DNA from: Streptomyces microflavus
Lineage (GTDB): Bacteria; Actinomycetota; Actinomycetes; Streptomycetales; Streptomycetaceae
Assembly: GCF_014650075.1 (NCBI RefSeq)
Contig: NZ_BMUG01000008.1
Coordinates: forward strand, 310,001-374,000
Reading direction: 5' to 3'
Length of the DNA: 64,000 nucleotides
Shown here: positions 8,573 to 16,593 of the stretch, one piece after another
How positions within the stretch are numbered: position 1 is the first letter of the stretch
Layout: every line of letters begins with the position of its first letter
Position numbers and translations under genes: made by a program
The notes under the pieces: generated by a model
The model's database searches: none
Told to the model about the DNA's origin: nothing
The model's input: the letters and a program-made list of their open reading frames with translations, nothing else

Positions 8573-9719
8573 GCGCCTGACACAGGTCGGCCCAGAGGTC
8601 CTCGACGTCCTCAAGACCCACCGACATGCGCAGCAACCGGTCACCGACGCCGGACGCCTGCCGGTCTCCCTCATCCACGATGCGGTGGCTGATGGAGGCC
8701 GGATGCTGGATCAGCGAGTCCACGCTGCCGAGGCTCACGGCGGGCGTGATGAGCCGTACGTTGGCGATCACGTCGTGCGGGTCGCCGTACACCTCGAAGG
8801 AGACCATCGCCCCGCCGATCTCCGGGTAGTGCACCCGGGCGATCCGCGGATCGGCGGTCAGCCTGCGGGAGAGCTCGGCGGCGCTCGCCGAGGCGGCCCG
8901 TACGCGTACCGGCAGGGTGGACAGCCCCCGCAGCAGCAGGTAGCCGGCCAGCGGATGCAGCACCCCGCCGGTGGCGAACCGCACCTGGCGCAGCCGGGCG
9001 GCGAACTCCTCGTCGCAGGCCACGACTCCGCCCATCACATCGCCGTGCCCGCCGAGGTACTTGGTGGCGCTGTGCAGGACGATGCGGGCACCGTGTTCGA
9101 CGGGGCGCTGGAGTACGGGGGTGGCAAAGGTGTTGTCGACCAGGAGCGGCACGGATCCGCAGGAGTGGGCGACGGCCCGGATGTCGATCTCGGCGAGCGT
9201 GGGGTTGGCCGGGGTCTCGACCATGACCAGCCCGGTGTCCGGCCGGATGGCGTCGGCTATGCCCGCCGGGTCGGTCCAGGTCACCTCGGTGCCCAGCAGC
9301 CCGGCACCCAGCAGATGGTCGCTGCACCCGTAGAGGGGCCGGACCGCGACGACATGGCGCAGCCCCATGCTCGCGCGGGCCAGCAGGACCGCGGTGAGGG
9401 CCGCCATGCCGCTGGCGAACGCGACAGCGCTGTCGGTCCCCTCCAGCCGGGCGAGCGCCGTCTCGAAACGGGCGGTGGTCGGGTTGTCCAGCCGGGCGTA
9501 GACGGGCGGGCCGTCCGGCCGGGCGCCCGTGGTGGCGAAGGCGTCGATGCGCTCCGCCTCGCCGCGCGAGTCGTACGAGGGGTAGGTGGTGGACAGGTCG
9601 AGCGGCGGGGCGTGCAGGCCGAGGGAGGCGAGATCATCGCGTCCGGCATGCACGGCTTCGGTGGCCAGCGCCCTGGTCGGGGTGGGGGCAGGGGGCGTCA
9701 TCGAGACTTCGTTGTCCAT
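8475..9719 (-). CDS. Cystathionine gamma-lyase/synthase-type PLP enzyme
   Basis: A 414-residue trans-sulfuration enzyme (Cys/Met metabolism PLP family). Visible motifs are the YARLDNPT entry motif, LVDNTFATP (aspartate that pairs with the PLP nitrogen) and HSATKYLGGHGDVMGG, whose lysine near residue 220 forms the PLP Schiff base; SLGSVDSLIQHPASISH is the usual C-terminal substrate segment. It cleaves or forms cystathionine-type thioethers in the cytosol. The gene is divergent from an Lrp/AsnC regulator 59 bp away, which is probably its regulator. The final 25 residues (RARKAQRSSRTAERS...) are a non-conserved tail read antisense to the end of the ACT-GNAT gene. Lyase and synthase cannot be told apart here. 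Confidence 0.9.
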   Translation of the reverse strand: MDNEVSMTPPAPTPTRALATEAVHAGRDDLASLGLHAPPLDLSTTYPSYDSRGEAERIDAFATTGARPDGPPVYARLDNPTTARFETALARLEGTDSAVAFASGMAALTAVLLARASMGLRHVVAVRPLYGCSDHLLGAGLLGTEVTWTDPAGIADAIRPDTGLVMVETPANPTLAEIDIRAVAHSCGSVPLLVDNTFATPVLQRPVEHGARIVLHSATKYLGGHGDVMGGVVACDEEFAARLRQVRFATGGVLHPLAGYLLLRGLSTLPVRVRAASASAAELSRRLTADPRIARVHYPEIGGAMVSFEVYGDPHDVIANVRLITPAVSLGSVDSLIQHPASISHRIVDEGDRQASGVGDRLLRMSVGLEDVEDLWADLCQALSDGPVPRARKAQRSSRTAERSARPSHASAAR

Positions 9720-9766
9720 GACAACACTCTGAACAGTTACCGGCTCGTAGCGGCAAAAGGCCGTGC

Positions 9767-9772
9767 TACGTT
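9767..9772 (+). promoter_or_regulatory. Possible -10 element, leaderless lrp-type gene
   Basis: TACGTT ends six bases before the ATG at 9779, so transcription would begin at or next to the start codon. There is no Shine-Dalgarno sequence before this ATG. A -35 is not obvious. The element lies within the 59-bp divergent promoter shared with the cystathionine lyase gene. Confidence 0.4.
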
Positions 9773-9778
9773 CGCCGC

Positions 9779-10267
9779 ATGGCCGATTCTGTCGCTCTGG
9801 ACCCGGTGGATCTACATATTCTGCGGCTGCTGCAGAACGATGCGCGGACCACGTACCGCGAGCTCGCCGCCGAGGTGGGCGTGGCCCCCTCGACGTGTCT
9901 GGACCGGGTCACCCGGCTGCGCCGCTCCGGTGTCATCCTCGGCGATCAGCTGCGCCTGGATCCGTCGAAGCTCGGCCGGGGTCTCCAGGCGCTGCTCCTG
10001 GTGCAGGTCCGGCCGCACCGCCGCGAGCTCATCGGCCCGTTCGTCGACCGGGTGCGGGCCCTGCCGGAGTCCCGCGCGCTCTTCCACCTCACCGGCCCCG
10101 ACGACTATCTGGTCCAGGTGGCGGTGGCCGACGCGGCGGAGCTCCAGCGGCTGGTGCTGGACGAGTTCACCTCGCGCCGGGAGGTGGCCCGGGTGGACAC
10201 CCGGCTGATCTTCCAGCAGTGGGACTGCGGCCCCCTGCTGCCGCCCGCCGAGCCGGTCCGCCCGTGA
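9779..10267 (+). CDS. Lrp/AsnC family transcriptional regulator
   Basis: A 162-residue regulator. The N-terminal helix-turn-helix (about residues 10-55: LDPVDLHILRLLQNDARTTY then ELAAEVGVAPSTCLDRVTRL) is followed by a RAM/AsnC ligand domain (about 65-150). Proteins of this family bind an amino acid and form dimers or octamers on DNA. Its position, divergent from the cystathionine lyase with only 59 bp between, makes it the likely regulator of that gene and of itself, with a sulfur amino acid the plausible ligand; this is inference. The stop codon lies inside a short imperfect repeat array. Confidence 0.9.
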   Translation: MADSVALDPVDLHILRLLQNDARTTYRELAAEVGVAPSTCLDRVTRLRRSGVILGDQLRLDPSKLGRGLQALLLVQVRPHRRELIGPFVDRVRALPESRALFHLTGPDDYLVQVAVADAAELQRLVLDEFTSRREVARVDTRLIFQQWDCGPLLPPAEPVRP

Positions 10268-10318
10268 ACGACGGAGACGCGGCCCGCCCGTGAACGACGG
10301 AGCCGGTGCGCCCGTGAT
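10259..10318. repeat. Three imperfect ~25-bp repeats across the lrp stop codon
   Basis: CGCCCGTGAACGACGGAG occurs exactly at 10259-10276 and 10285-10302, and a diverged third copy (CGCCCGTGATCG) begins at 10309. The first copy includes the TGA stop of the regulator at 10265-10267. It is one of four such stop-spanning repeats in the core part. Confidence 0.7.
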
Positions 10319-10384
10319 CGTCTTTCGGACGGACCCCGTTCGACGGTGGTGACGGGGAGGGGCCCGCCGTTGGAGGATGTCCGC

Positions 10385-12073
10385 ATGTCAGACACTTCGA
10401 ACAGCGCGCTGCCCCGTCAGGTCGCCGACGCCTACGTCGACGCAGTCATCGAACTCGACCCCATCACGGGCACCTATCTCGGTGTCCGGGAAAGCTCGCG
10501 CCGTCTGCCCGACTTCTCACCGGCCGGCCAGGACGCGGCCGCCGACCTCATCCGCGCCACGCTGCTGAAGCTGGACGAAGCGGGGCGGCAGCCGGGTGCC
10601 GACAGCGATGAGGAACGCCGCTGCGGGCGGCTCCTGCGGGAACGGCTGACGGCGGAACTCGCCGTGCACGAGGCGGAGGAGGGACTGCGGACCGTCTCCA
10701 ACCTGCACTCGCCCGCCCACAGCATCATCCAGGTCTTCACGGTCACGCCCACCGAGACGGAGGAGGACTGGGCGGCGGTCGTGGAACGGCTGCGCGCGGT
10801 CCCGGCCGCGTTCGAGGGGTACCGGGCATCGCTCGGCCTGGGGCTTGAGCGCAAGCTGTACGCCGGGCCCCGCGCGACCGCCACCTTCATCGGGCAGCTC
10901 ACGGAGTGGAGCGGTGGCGGCGGGAGCACGGCGTTCTTCACGGACTTCGTCGCCGCGGGACCTGAGGCCCTGCGTACCGAACTGACCGAGGCCGCCGGGC
11001 TCGCGACCGGCTCCGTCGCCGCCCTGCGGGACTGGATGCGCGACGTCTACGCACCGGCGATCGAGGGGGCCCCCGACACGGTGGGCCGCGAGCGGTACGC
11101 CCGCTGGTCGCGCCAGTTCAACGGGACGGACCTCGACCTCGACGAGGCGTACGCGTACGGGTGGTCCGAATACCACCGGCTGCTGGCCGAGATGAAGGCC
11201 GAGGCCGCGAAGATCCTTCCCGGGGCGGGGCCCTGGGAGGCGCTCGCCCACCTCGATGTGCACGGCAAGCACATCGAAGGGGTCGAGGAGGTCCGCGAGT
11301 GGCTCCAGAGCCTGATGGACGAAGCCATCGAGGCACTGGACGGCACCCACTTCGACCTGGCCGAGCGGGTACGGAAGGTGGAGTCCCACATCGCCCCGCC
11401 CGGCGGCGCCGCGGCCCCGTACTACACGGGCCCCTCCGAGGACTTCTCTCGCCCCGGACGCACCTGGCTGCCCACCATGGGCGAGACCCGCTTCCCGGTG
11501 TACGACCTGGTCTCGACCTGGTACCACGAGGGTGTTCCCGGCCATCATCTGCAGATCGCGCAGTGGAAGCATGTCGCCGACAGCCTCTCCCGCTACCAGA
11601 CGTCACTGGGGCAGGTCAGCGCCAACGCCGAGGGGTGGGCGCTGTACGCGGAGCGGCTGATGGACGAGCTGGGCTACCTGCCCGACGCGGAGCGGCGACT
11701 CGGTTATCTGGACGCCCAGATGATGCGTGCCAGCCGGGTGATCGTGGACATCGGCATGCACCTGGAGCTGGAGATCCCGGCGGACTCGCCGTTCCACCCC
11801 GGTGAGCGCTGGACGCCCGATCTGGCGCAGGAGTTCTTCGGCAGCCACAGCGGGCGGCCGGCCGACTTCGTGGAGAGCGAGCTGACCCGCTACCTCTCGA
11901 TGCCGGGCCAGGCCATCGGCTACAAGCTGGGCGAGCGGGCCTGGCTGCTCGGCCGGGAGAACGCCCGCGCGGCGCACGGCGACTCCTTCGACCTGAAGGC
12001 CTGGCACATGGCGGCACTCTCCCAGGGGTCGCTCGGTCTGGACGATCTGGTGGACGAGCTGTCCAGGCTCTGA
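10385..12073 (+). CDS. DUF885 family protein (putative zinc metallopeptidase)
   Basis: A 562-residue protein of the DUF885 family. The motif HEGVPGHH near residues 381-388 resembles the HExxH metal site of these proteins, and a downstream glutamate in the helix NAEGWALYAERL fits the third ligand. No signal peptide is seen, so it should be cytosolic. DUF885 proteins are generally predicted to be peptidases or hydrolases; experimental evidence is thin. The ATG at 10385 follows GGAGG at a normal distance and is preferred to a GTG 39 bases upstream. A perfect 17-bp hairpin follows the gene. It appears monocistronic. Confidence 0.85.
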   Translation: MSDTSNSALPRQVADAYVDAVIELDPITGTYLGVRESSRRLPDFSPAGQDAAADLIRATLLKLDEAGRQPGADSDEERRCGRLLRERLTAELAVHEAEEGLRTVSNLHSPAHSIIQVFTVTPTETEEDWAAVVERLRAVPAAFEGYRASLGLGLERKLYAGPRATATFIGQLTEWSGGGGSTAFFTDFVAAGPEALRTELTEAAGLATGSVAALRDWMRDVYAPAIEGAPDTVGRERYARWSRQFNGTDLDLDEAYAYGWSEYHRLLAEMKAEAAKILPGAGPWEALAHLDVHGKHIEGVEEVREWLQSLMDEAIEALDGTHFDLAERVRKVESHIAPPGGAAAPYYTGPSEDFSRPGRTWLPTMGETRFPVYDLVSTWYHEGVPGHHLQIAQWKHVADSLSRYQTSLGQVSANAEGWALYAERLMDELGYLPDAERRLGYLDAQMMRASRVIVDIGMHLELEIPADSPFHPGERWTPDLAQEFFGSHSGRPADFVESELTRYLSMPGQAIGYKLGERAWLLGRENARAAHGDSFDLKAWHMAALSQGSLGLDDLVDELSRL

Positions 12074-12084
12074 TCCGCTCCGCC

Positions 12085-12121
12085 CCCGGCCGGTCCCGCT
12101 CGCGGAGCGGGACCGGCCGGG
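12085..12121 (+). terminator. Strong hairpin terminator after the DUF885 gene
   Basis: A perfect 17-bp stem (12085-12101 with 12105-12121) and a three-base loop follow the stop codon by 11 bp. There is no T-run, which is normal for Streptomyces terminators. Confidence 0.8.
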
Positions 12122-12152
12122 TTCCGCACACCACCGAGTGAGGGCGCCCGCC

Positions 12153-12521
12153 ATGACCGGACGGACCGGATTCCTTTTCTGCGCCGACCCGTTGCGGCCG
12201 AACCGGCCCGACCCGCACTCCGCCGACGAGGTGGCGGCCGTCCGGGCGGCGGGAGGCGGGGTCGCGTTGGTCGACCACGAGGCGCTTCTGGCCGGGGACG
12301 CGGACCGGGCGGTGGCACGGGTGGCGCGGGGCTCCGGCCCGTACCGGTACCGGGGCTGGATGGTCCCGTCCGGCCAGTACGCGGAGCTGGAGAAGGCGCT
12401 CGCCGTACGCGGCTGCGCCCTCCTCACCACCGCCCCCGACTACCGCCGCGCTCCTGAACGAGCTGACTGCTGCCGGGCCGCACCCCTGAACGAGCCGGCC
12501 GCCGCCGGGCCGCGCCCCTGA
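12153..12521 (+). pseudogene. Truncated ATP-grasp protein, N-terminal domain only
   Basis: An open frame of 122 codons. The first roughly 105 residues (MTGRTGFLFCADPLRP to LLTTAPDYRRA) match, from memory, the N-terminal preATP-grasp domain of a Streptomyces protein of roughly 280-300 residues whose ATP-binding half should follow. Here that half is absent: after DYRRAPER the frame runs into a 32-bp tandem repeat that supplies the last residues and the stop. The remaining piece has no ATP-binding or metal residues and cannot be a ligase. It is therefore probably a decayed gene that lost its 3' part. A short independent protein is possible but less likely. Confidence 0.55.
12453..12520. repeat. 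Tandem repeat, 32-bp unit, at the broken end of the ATP-grasp gene
   Basis: A unit beginning CCTGAACGAGC starts at 12453 and again at 12485, with a third partial start at 12517. The two full copies differ at a few positions. Because 32 is not a multiple of three, the array shifts the reading frame. It may mark the deletion endpoint. Confidence 0.7.
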
Positions 12522-12538
12522 AGGTGTCGGCGTGGCCC

Positions 12539-13033
12539 TCAGCAGCCGCAGTCCGCGTCGTCGACCGGCGCGGTGAGCGGGTCGACGGCGCGCTGCTCGC
12601 CGCCCTCCCAGGTCTCGAAGGCGAACCCCTCGCGCGCCCAGTACTCGAAGCCGCCGAGCATCTCCTTGACCTGGTAGCCGAGCTGGGCGAGCGCCAGGGC
12701 GGCACGGGTGGCGCCGTTGCATCCCGGCCCCCAGCAGTACGTGACCACGGGGACGGCCGGGTCCAGCAGCGCGGCCGCCTGCTCGAGGATCAGCGCCGTC
12801 GGCAGGTGGACCGCACCGGGAACGTGCCCCTGGTCCCAGGAGGCGGTGGAGCGGGAGTCCACGACGACGAACCCGGGGTCGCCGCCGGCGGCGAGTGCGG
12901 AGGCGACGTCGGAGACATCGGCGTGGAAGGCGAGCGAGGCGCCGAAGTAGGCGGCCGCCGCGGCCGGGGAGGCGGGCGGGACGCGCAGGACGGAGTTGAC
13001 GGCGGTGGCCGTGGTCGGGGAGGTCATAACCAT
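12539..13033 (-). CDS. Rhodanese-like sulfurtransferase
   Basis: A 164-residue single rhodanese domain. The catalytic loop VTYCWGPGCNGATRA places the sulfur-carrying cysteine near residue 100, and WDQGHVPGAVHLP is the usual rhodanese signature upstream. The protein ends in CGC. It should carry persulfide sulfur from donors such as thiosulfate to an acceptor in the cytosol; a molybdopterin- or thiouridine-related role cannot be excluded. Two ATG codons are possible at 13033 and 13027. The gene is divergent from an Lrp-type regulator and shares with it a perfect inverted repeat, which points to control by that protein. Confidence 0.87.
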   Translation of the reverse strand: MVMTSPTTATAVNSVLRVPPASPAAAAAYFGASLAFHADVSDVASALAAGGDPGFVVVDSRSTASWDQGHVPGAVHLPTALILEQAAALLDPAVPVVTYCWGPGCNGATRAALALAQLGYQVKEMLGGFEYWAREGFAFETWEGGEQRAVDPLTAPVDDADCGC

Positions 13034-13065
13034 GAATCTATGACCCTCTTCCAGGGCCAGGAAGT

Positions 13066-13105
13066 GGAATTCCCCGGTGCTGGTCTTGATCCGCCGGGGA
13101 ATTCC
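13066..13105. promoter_or_regulatory. Perfect inverted repeat operator between rhodanese and Lrp genes
   Basis: GGAATTCCCCGG (13066-13077) and its exact complement CCGGGGAATTCC (13094-13105) are separated by 16 bp. Each arm also contains the palindrome GGAATTCC, so there are two self-symmetric sites 32 bp apart, about three helical turns. It lies between two divergent starts (13033 and 13122), the expected place for an Lrp-type operator. Confidence 0.72.
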
Positions 13106-13121
13106 CTGTTGTCTCGTGGGC

Positions 13122-13568
13122 GTGACCGACTATTCCCCGGACGCCACCGACTGGCGCATTCTCGATGTCCTCCAGCGCGACGGCCGCGCCACTTTCGCCG
13201 AGCTCGCGCGCGCCGTCGCCATGTCCCCGAGCGCCGTGACGGAACGGGTGCGGCGGCTGGAGGAGACCGGGGTGATCAGCGGTTACGCGGCGGTGGTCGA
13301 CGCCGAGCGGCTCGGGCTGCCGGTCCTCGCGCTCGTACGGCTGCGCTATCCGAACGGGAACTACAAGCCGTTCCACGACCTCTTGGAGACCACCCCGGAG
13401 ATCGTGGAGGCCCACCACGTCACCGGTGACGACTGCTTCGTCCTCAAGGTGACGGCACGCTCGATGCGGCACCTGGAGGAGGTCACCGGCCGGATCGGCG
13501 CGCTCGGTTCGGTGACCACCAGCGTCGTGTACTCCTCGCCGCTCCCCCGGCGCGCGATCGGTCGCTGA
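13122..13568 (+). CDS. Lrp/AsnC family transcriptional regulator (rhodanese-linked)
   Basis: A 148-residue regulator with an N-terminal helix-turn-helix (about residues 8-52, DWRILDVLQRDGRATFAELA) and a C-terminal RAM domain ending SVVYSSPLPRRAIGR. The GTG at 13122 gives the normal family length and leaves the inverted repeat outside the gene; the frame is open further upstream but that would run through the operator. Divergent arrangement with the rhodanese gene implies control of that gene and autoregulation. A sulfur amino acid ligand such as cysteine is plausible given the rhodanese partner, but nothing in the sequence proves it. Confidence 0.88.
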   Translation: MTDYSPDATDWRILDVLQRDGRATFAELARAVAMSPSAVTERVRRLEETGVISGYAAVVDAERLGLPVLALVRLRYPNGNYKPFHDLLETTPEIVEAHHVTGDDCFVLKVTARSMRHLEEVTGRIGALGSVTTSVVYSSPLPRRAIGR

Positions 13569-13587
13569 CAGATCCGGACGACGGGCC

Positions 13588-16500
13588 CTACAGGCGGTGG
13601 TGCACCGTCGATCCGTGCCGGTCCTTGACCACTTCGAGGCGGGCGGGGATACGGCGGCGCAGATCGGCCACATGGCTGACGATGCCGACGCTGCGGTCCC
13701 TCTCCCGCAGCGAGTCCAGCACGTCGAGCACCTCGTCCAGGGTCTGGTCGTCCAGGCTGCCGAACCCCTCGTCGATGAAGAGGGTGTCCAGGCGTACGCC
13801 CCCCGCCTCCTCGGTGACGACATCGGCGAGACCGAGCGCCAGGGCCAGCGAGGCGAAGAACGTCTCGCCGCCGGAGAGGGTCGACGTGTCCCGTTCGCTG
13901 CCCGTCCAGGCGTCCACGACATGGAGTCCGAGCCCGGCCCGGCGGCCGCCCGTGCGGGCGTCGGAGTGGACGAGGGTGTAGCGGCCGGAGGACATCCGCT
14001 GCAGCCGGGCAGTGGCGGCGGCCGCCACTTGTTCGAGGCGGGCGGCGAGGACGTACGCCTCCAGGCGCATCTTGCGTTCGTTGTCGGCGGAGGTCCCCGC
14101 GGTCAGCCCCGCGAGCCGGGCGACCCGCTCGTACTCCTGGCGCACCGGTCCCAGCCGCCGTACCTCCTGGGCCGTCCGCTCCGAGAGACGGTCGAGTTCG
14201 GCACAGCGGTCGCGGGCCGCCGCGAGCGCCGAGGCGGCCTCGCGCAGAAGCCATTCCGCCGCCCCATGTGCACTTTCGGCCGCTGCCGGCCGTGCGGGGG
14301 GCTGCTCGGCGGCTTCGCGCGCGTCCCGTTCGGCACGGCGGTCGGCGACCGCCGCTGCCTCCGCCTGCCAGGCGTCGACGCGGTGCTGGAGGTCGCGCTG
14401 TGCGGCGGCGCCGAGGAGCGTCGCGGCGGCGGCCTGCGGGGTGTCGAACCCGGCCTTGAAGGCCGCGTCGGAGAGCCGGTCGTCGGCCTCCTTGCGCCGC
14501 TGGGCCGCGTCCTGTTCCGCGCGTACGGCCTCGGCGGCGTCGGCGAGGCGCGCGACCCGGCGGGTCAGCCGCTCCGCCTGCGCGGCGACGGACGCCGACT
14601 CGCCCCGGGCGGCGGCGAGCCGGTCCTCCAGGGCGGCCTGCTCCCGGTCGAGTGCCTCGCGCTGGGAGGTACGGGCGGCGGCCCTGTTCGCGGCCTCCTG
14701 CCGCTGCTCCACCCGCCCGAGGTGCTCCCGCTCGGCGGCGGCGAGGGCCTCGCGCGCGGCGTGCGTTCCCGCGGCGAGGCGGTGGGCCCCGGCGTGTTCG
14801 GCGGTCAACCGGTCGACGAGGGAGCGGAGTTCGGCGACAGTGGGGGCCGCGGAGTCGTCGCCCAGGGCTTCGGCGTGCGCCGCCGTGTGCCGTTCGCGTA
14901 CGAGTCCGAGCGCCTGCTCCGCGCTGGTGCGGGCTCCCTCGGCGCGCCGGTGGGCGGCGAGGGCCCTTTCCTCCGTGGCCCGGTCGACATGGCCGTCGCC
15001 GGGGCTGGCGGGGGCCGGGTGTTCGGCGGCGCCGCAGACCGTGCACGGCTCGCCCTCCACGAGGCCCGCGGCCAGTTCCGCCGCGATGTCGCGGAGACGG
15101 CGTTCGCGCAGCCCGAGCCAGGATTCGTGCGCGTCCAGGGCCTGTTCACGCGCGGTGGCGACCGCCTGCCGGGCGTCCTGTACGTCGGCGGCGAGCGTGT
15201 CGCGGCGACGCGCCGCGTCGAGTCGGCGGCGGGCCGGGGCGAGCAGTCCGGCGAGCTGTTCGGCGCGGGTGGCGGCCTCCTGGGCGGTCTCGATGCGCTG
15301 CTGGAGCTCCGCGCGGGTGGCGTCCCAGCCTGCCAGCCAGGCGTCGGCCTCCCGGACGATCTCGTCGTCGGCGCGGGCCTCCCGGTTCAGCCGCCCCCGC
15401 TCCTCGTCGATCCGCGCACTGCGCGCCTCGTCCTGGCGGGCCGCTTCGAGTCCGCCGAGCTCCTGCCGGAACCGGCGTTCCAGCTCGGCGAGTTGGTCGG
15501 CGCCCGCATCGACCAGGTCGGAGGAGAGCAGCGCCCGGGCCCGGTCGAGAGCGTCGCTCGCCGCCCGGTACGCCCGCTCGGCCTCCTCCCGCAACTCCAG
15601 GGCCGGCGCGACCCGGTCCGCCCTGCGGGCACGCTCCAACTGCTCCTGGCAGCTGTCGTGTTCGGGTCGCCGCTCCTCCAGCGCCTCGGCGCGCCGCCGG
15701 GTCTCCTCGTACCGCTGCTGGAGGCGGGCCAGTTCGCGTTCGGCGTCCAGTGCCCGGCGGGCGGCCAGTTGGCGGCCTTCCGCCTCGGACAGCACGGCGC
15801 GGGCGATGCCGAGCTGTTCGCGGGCCGTGGAGCGGGCGATCGCGGCCCACTCCAGTACGGCTTCGGCGAGGCCGGGTTCGCCCGGCCGGACGGCGGGCGG
15901 CGCCGCCTCGGCCGCCGCGGGTCCACCCGCCTGGGCGATGCGCTGGGCGAGGGCGAGGATCTGCTCGTCCCCCGCCTTCACCCGGGCTTCGGCGCCCCGG
16001 CGCAGTTCGGCGAGGCGTTCCTCCACCGCGGCGAAGCGGCGGGTGTCGAAGAGCTTGCCGAGGAGTTTGCCGCGGGCCTCGGCGTCGGAGCGCAGGAAGC
16101 GGGCGAAGTCGCCCTGGGGCAACAGCACGACCTGGCAGAACTGGTCCCGGCTCATGCCGATCAGCTGGGCCAGCTCCTCGCCGATCTCCTGGTGCGACTT
16201 GCTCAGGGCCTGCCAGCCGCGCTCGGAGTCGTAGGCGCGCAGCCGGCTCTGGGCCTTCTCCAGGGTGAAACCGTCACCCCGCTTCTTGGGGCGCGGCTGG
16301 GCGGGGCTGCGGGTGACTTCGAGGCGGCGGCCGCCGACCGTCAGCTCCAGCTGGACCTCGGTGGGCAGGCCGGCGGGGGCGTGGTCGCTGCGGAGGGTGG
16401 CGCCGGGGCTCTGGCGGGCGCCGGGGACGGCCCCGTACAGGGCGAAGCAGACGGCGTCCAGGACGGATGTCTTCCCGGCGCCCGTCGGGCCGTGGAGCAG

Positions 16501-16593
16501 GAAGAGGCCGGCCGAGGAGAGCGCGTCGAAGTCTACTTCCTGGGTGGTGCCGAACGGGCCGAAGGCGGTGAGGGTGAGGCGGTGCAGTCTCAA
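13588..16593 (-). CDS. sbcC: Exonuclease SbcCD, ATPase subunit C
   Basis: A 1001-residue SMC/Rad50-like protein. The P-loop GPTGAGKTS lies near residues 35-42, a long coiled coil follows on both sides of a zinc hook (CTVC near residue 516), and the C-terminal half carries the ABC signature LSGGETFFASLALALG and Walker B LFIDEGFGSLD. With SbcD it forms the complex that cuts hairpins and protein-blocked DNA ends. The start is a TTG at 16593 overlapping the sbcD stop (TTGA), giving RLHRLTLTAFGPFG, the standard N terminus; the frame is open far upstream but that is sbcD territory. Translationally coupled to sbcD. Confidence 0.95.
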   Translation of the reverse strand: MRLHRLTLTAFGPFGTTQEVDFDALSSAGLFLLHGPTGAGKTSVLDAVCFALYGAVPGARQSPGATLRSDHAPAGLPTEVQLELTVGGRRLEVTRSPAQPRPKKRGDGFTLEKAQSRLRAYDSERGWQALSKSHQEIGEELAQLIGMSRDQFCQVVLLPQGDFARFLRSDAEARGKLLGKLFDTRRFAAVEERLAELRRGAEARVKAGDEQILALAQRIAQAGGPAAAEAAPPAVRPGEPGLAEAVLEWAAIARSTAREQLGIARAVLSEAEGRQLAARRALDAERELARLQQRYEETRRRAEALEERRPEHDSCQEQLERARRADRVAPALELREEAERAYRAASDALDRARALLSSDLVDAGADQLAELERRFRQELGGLEAARQDEARSARIDEERGRLNREARADDEIVREADAWLAGWDATRAELQQRIETAQEAATRAEQLAGLLAPARRRLDAARRRDTLAADVQDARQAVATAREQALDAHESWLGLRERRLRDIAAELAAGLVEGEPCTVCGAAEHPAPASPGDGHVDRATEERALAAHRRAEGARTSAEQALGLVRERHTAAHAEALGDDSAAPTVAELRSLVDRLTAEHAGAHRLAAGTHAAREALAAAEREHLGRVEQRQEAANRAAARTSQREALDREQAALEDRLAAARGESASVAAQAERLTRRVARLADAAEAVRAEQDAAQRRKEADDRLSDAAFKAGFDTPQAAAATLLGAAAQRDLQHRVDAWQAEAAAVADRRAERDAREAAEQPPARPAAAESAHGAAEWLLREAASALAAARDRCAELDRLSERTAQEVRRLGPVRQEYERVARLAGLTAGTSADNERKMRLEAYVLAARLEQVAAAATARLQRMSSGRYTLVHSDARTGGRRAGLGLHVVDAWTGSERDTSTLSGGETFFASLALALGLADVVTEEAGGVRLDTLFIDEGFGSLDDQTLDEVLDVLDSLRERDRSVGIVSHVADLRRRIPARLEVVKDRHGSTVHHRL

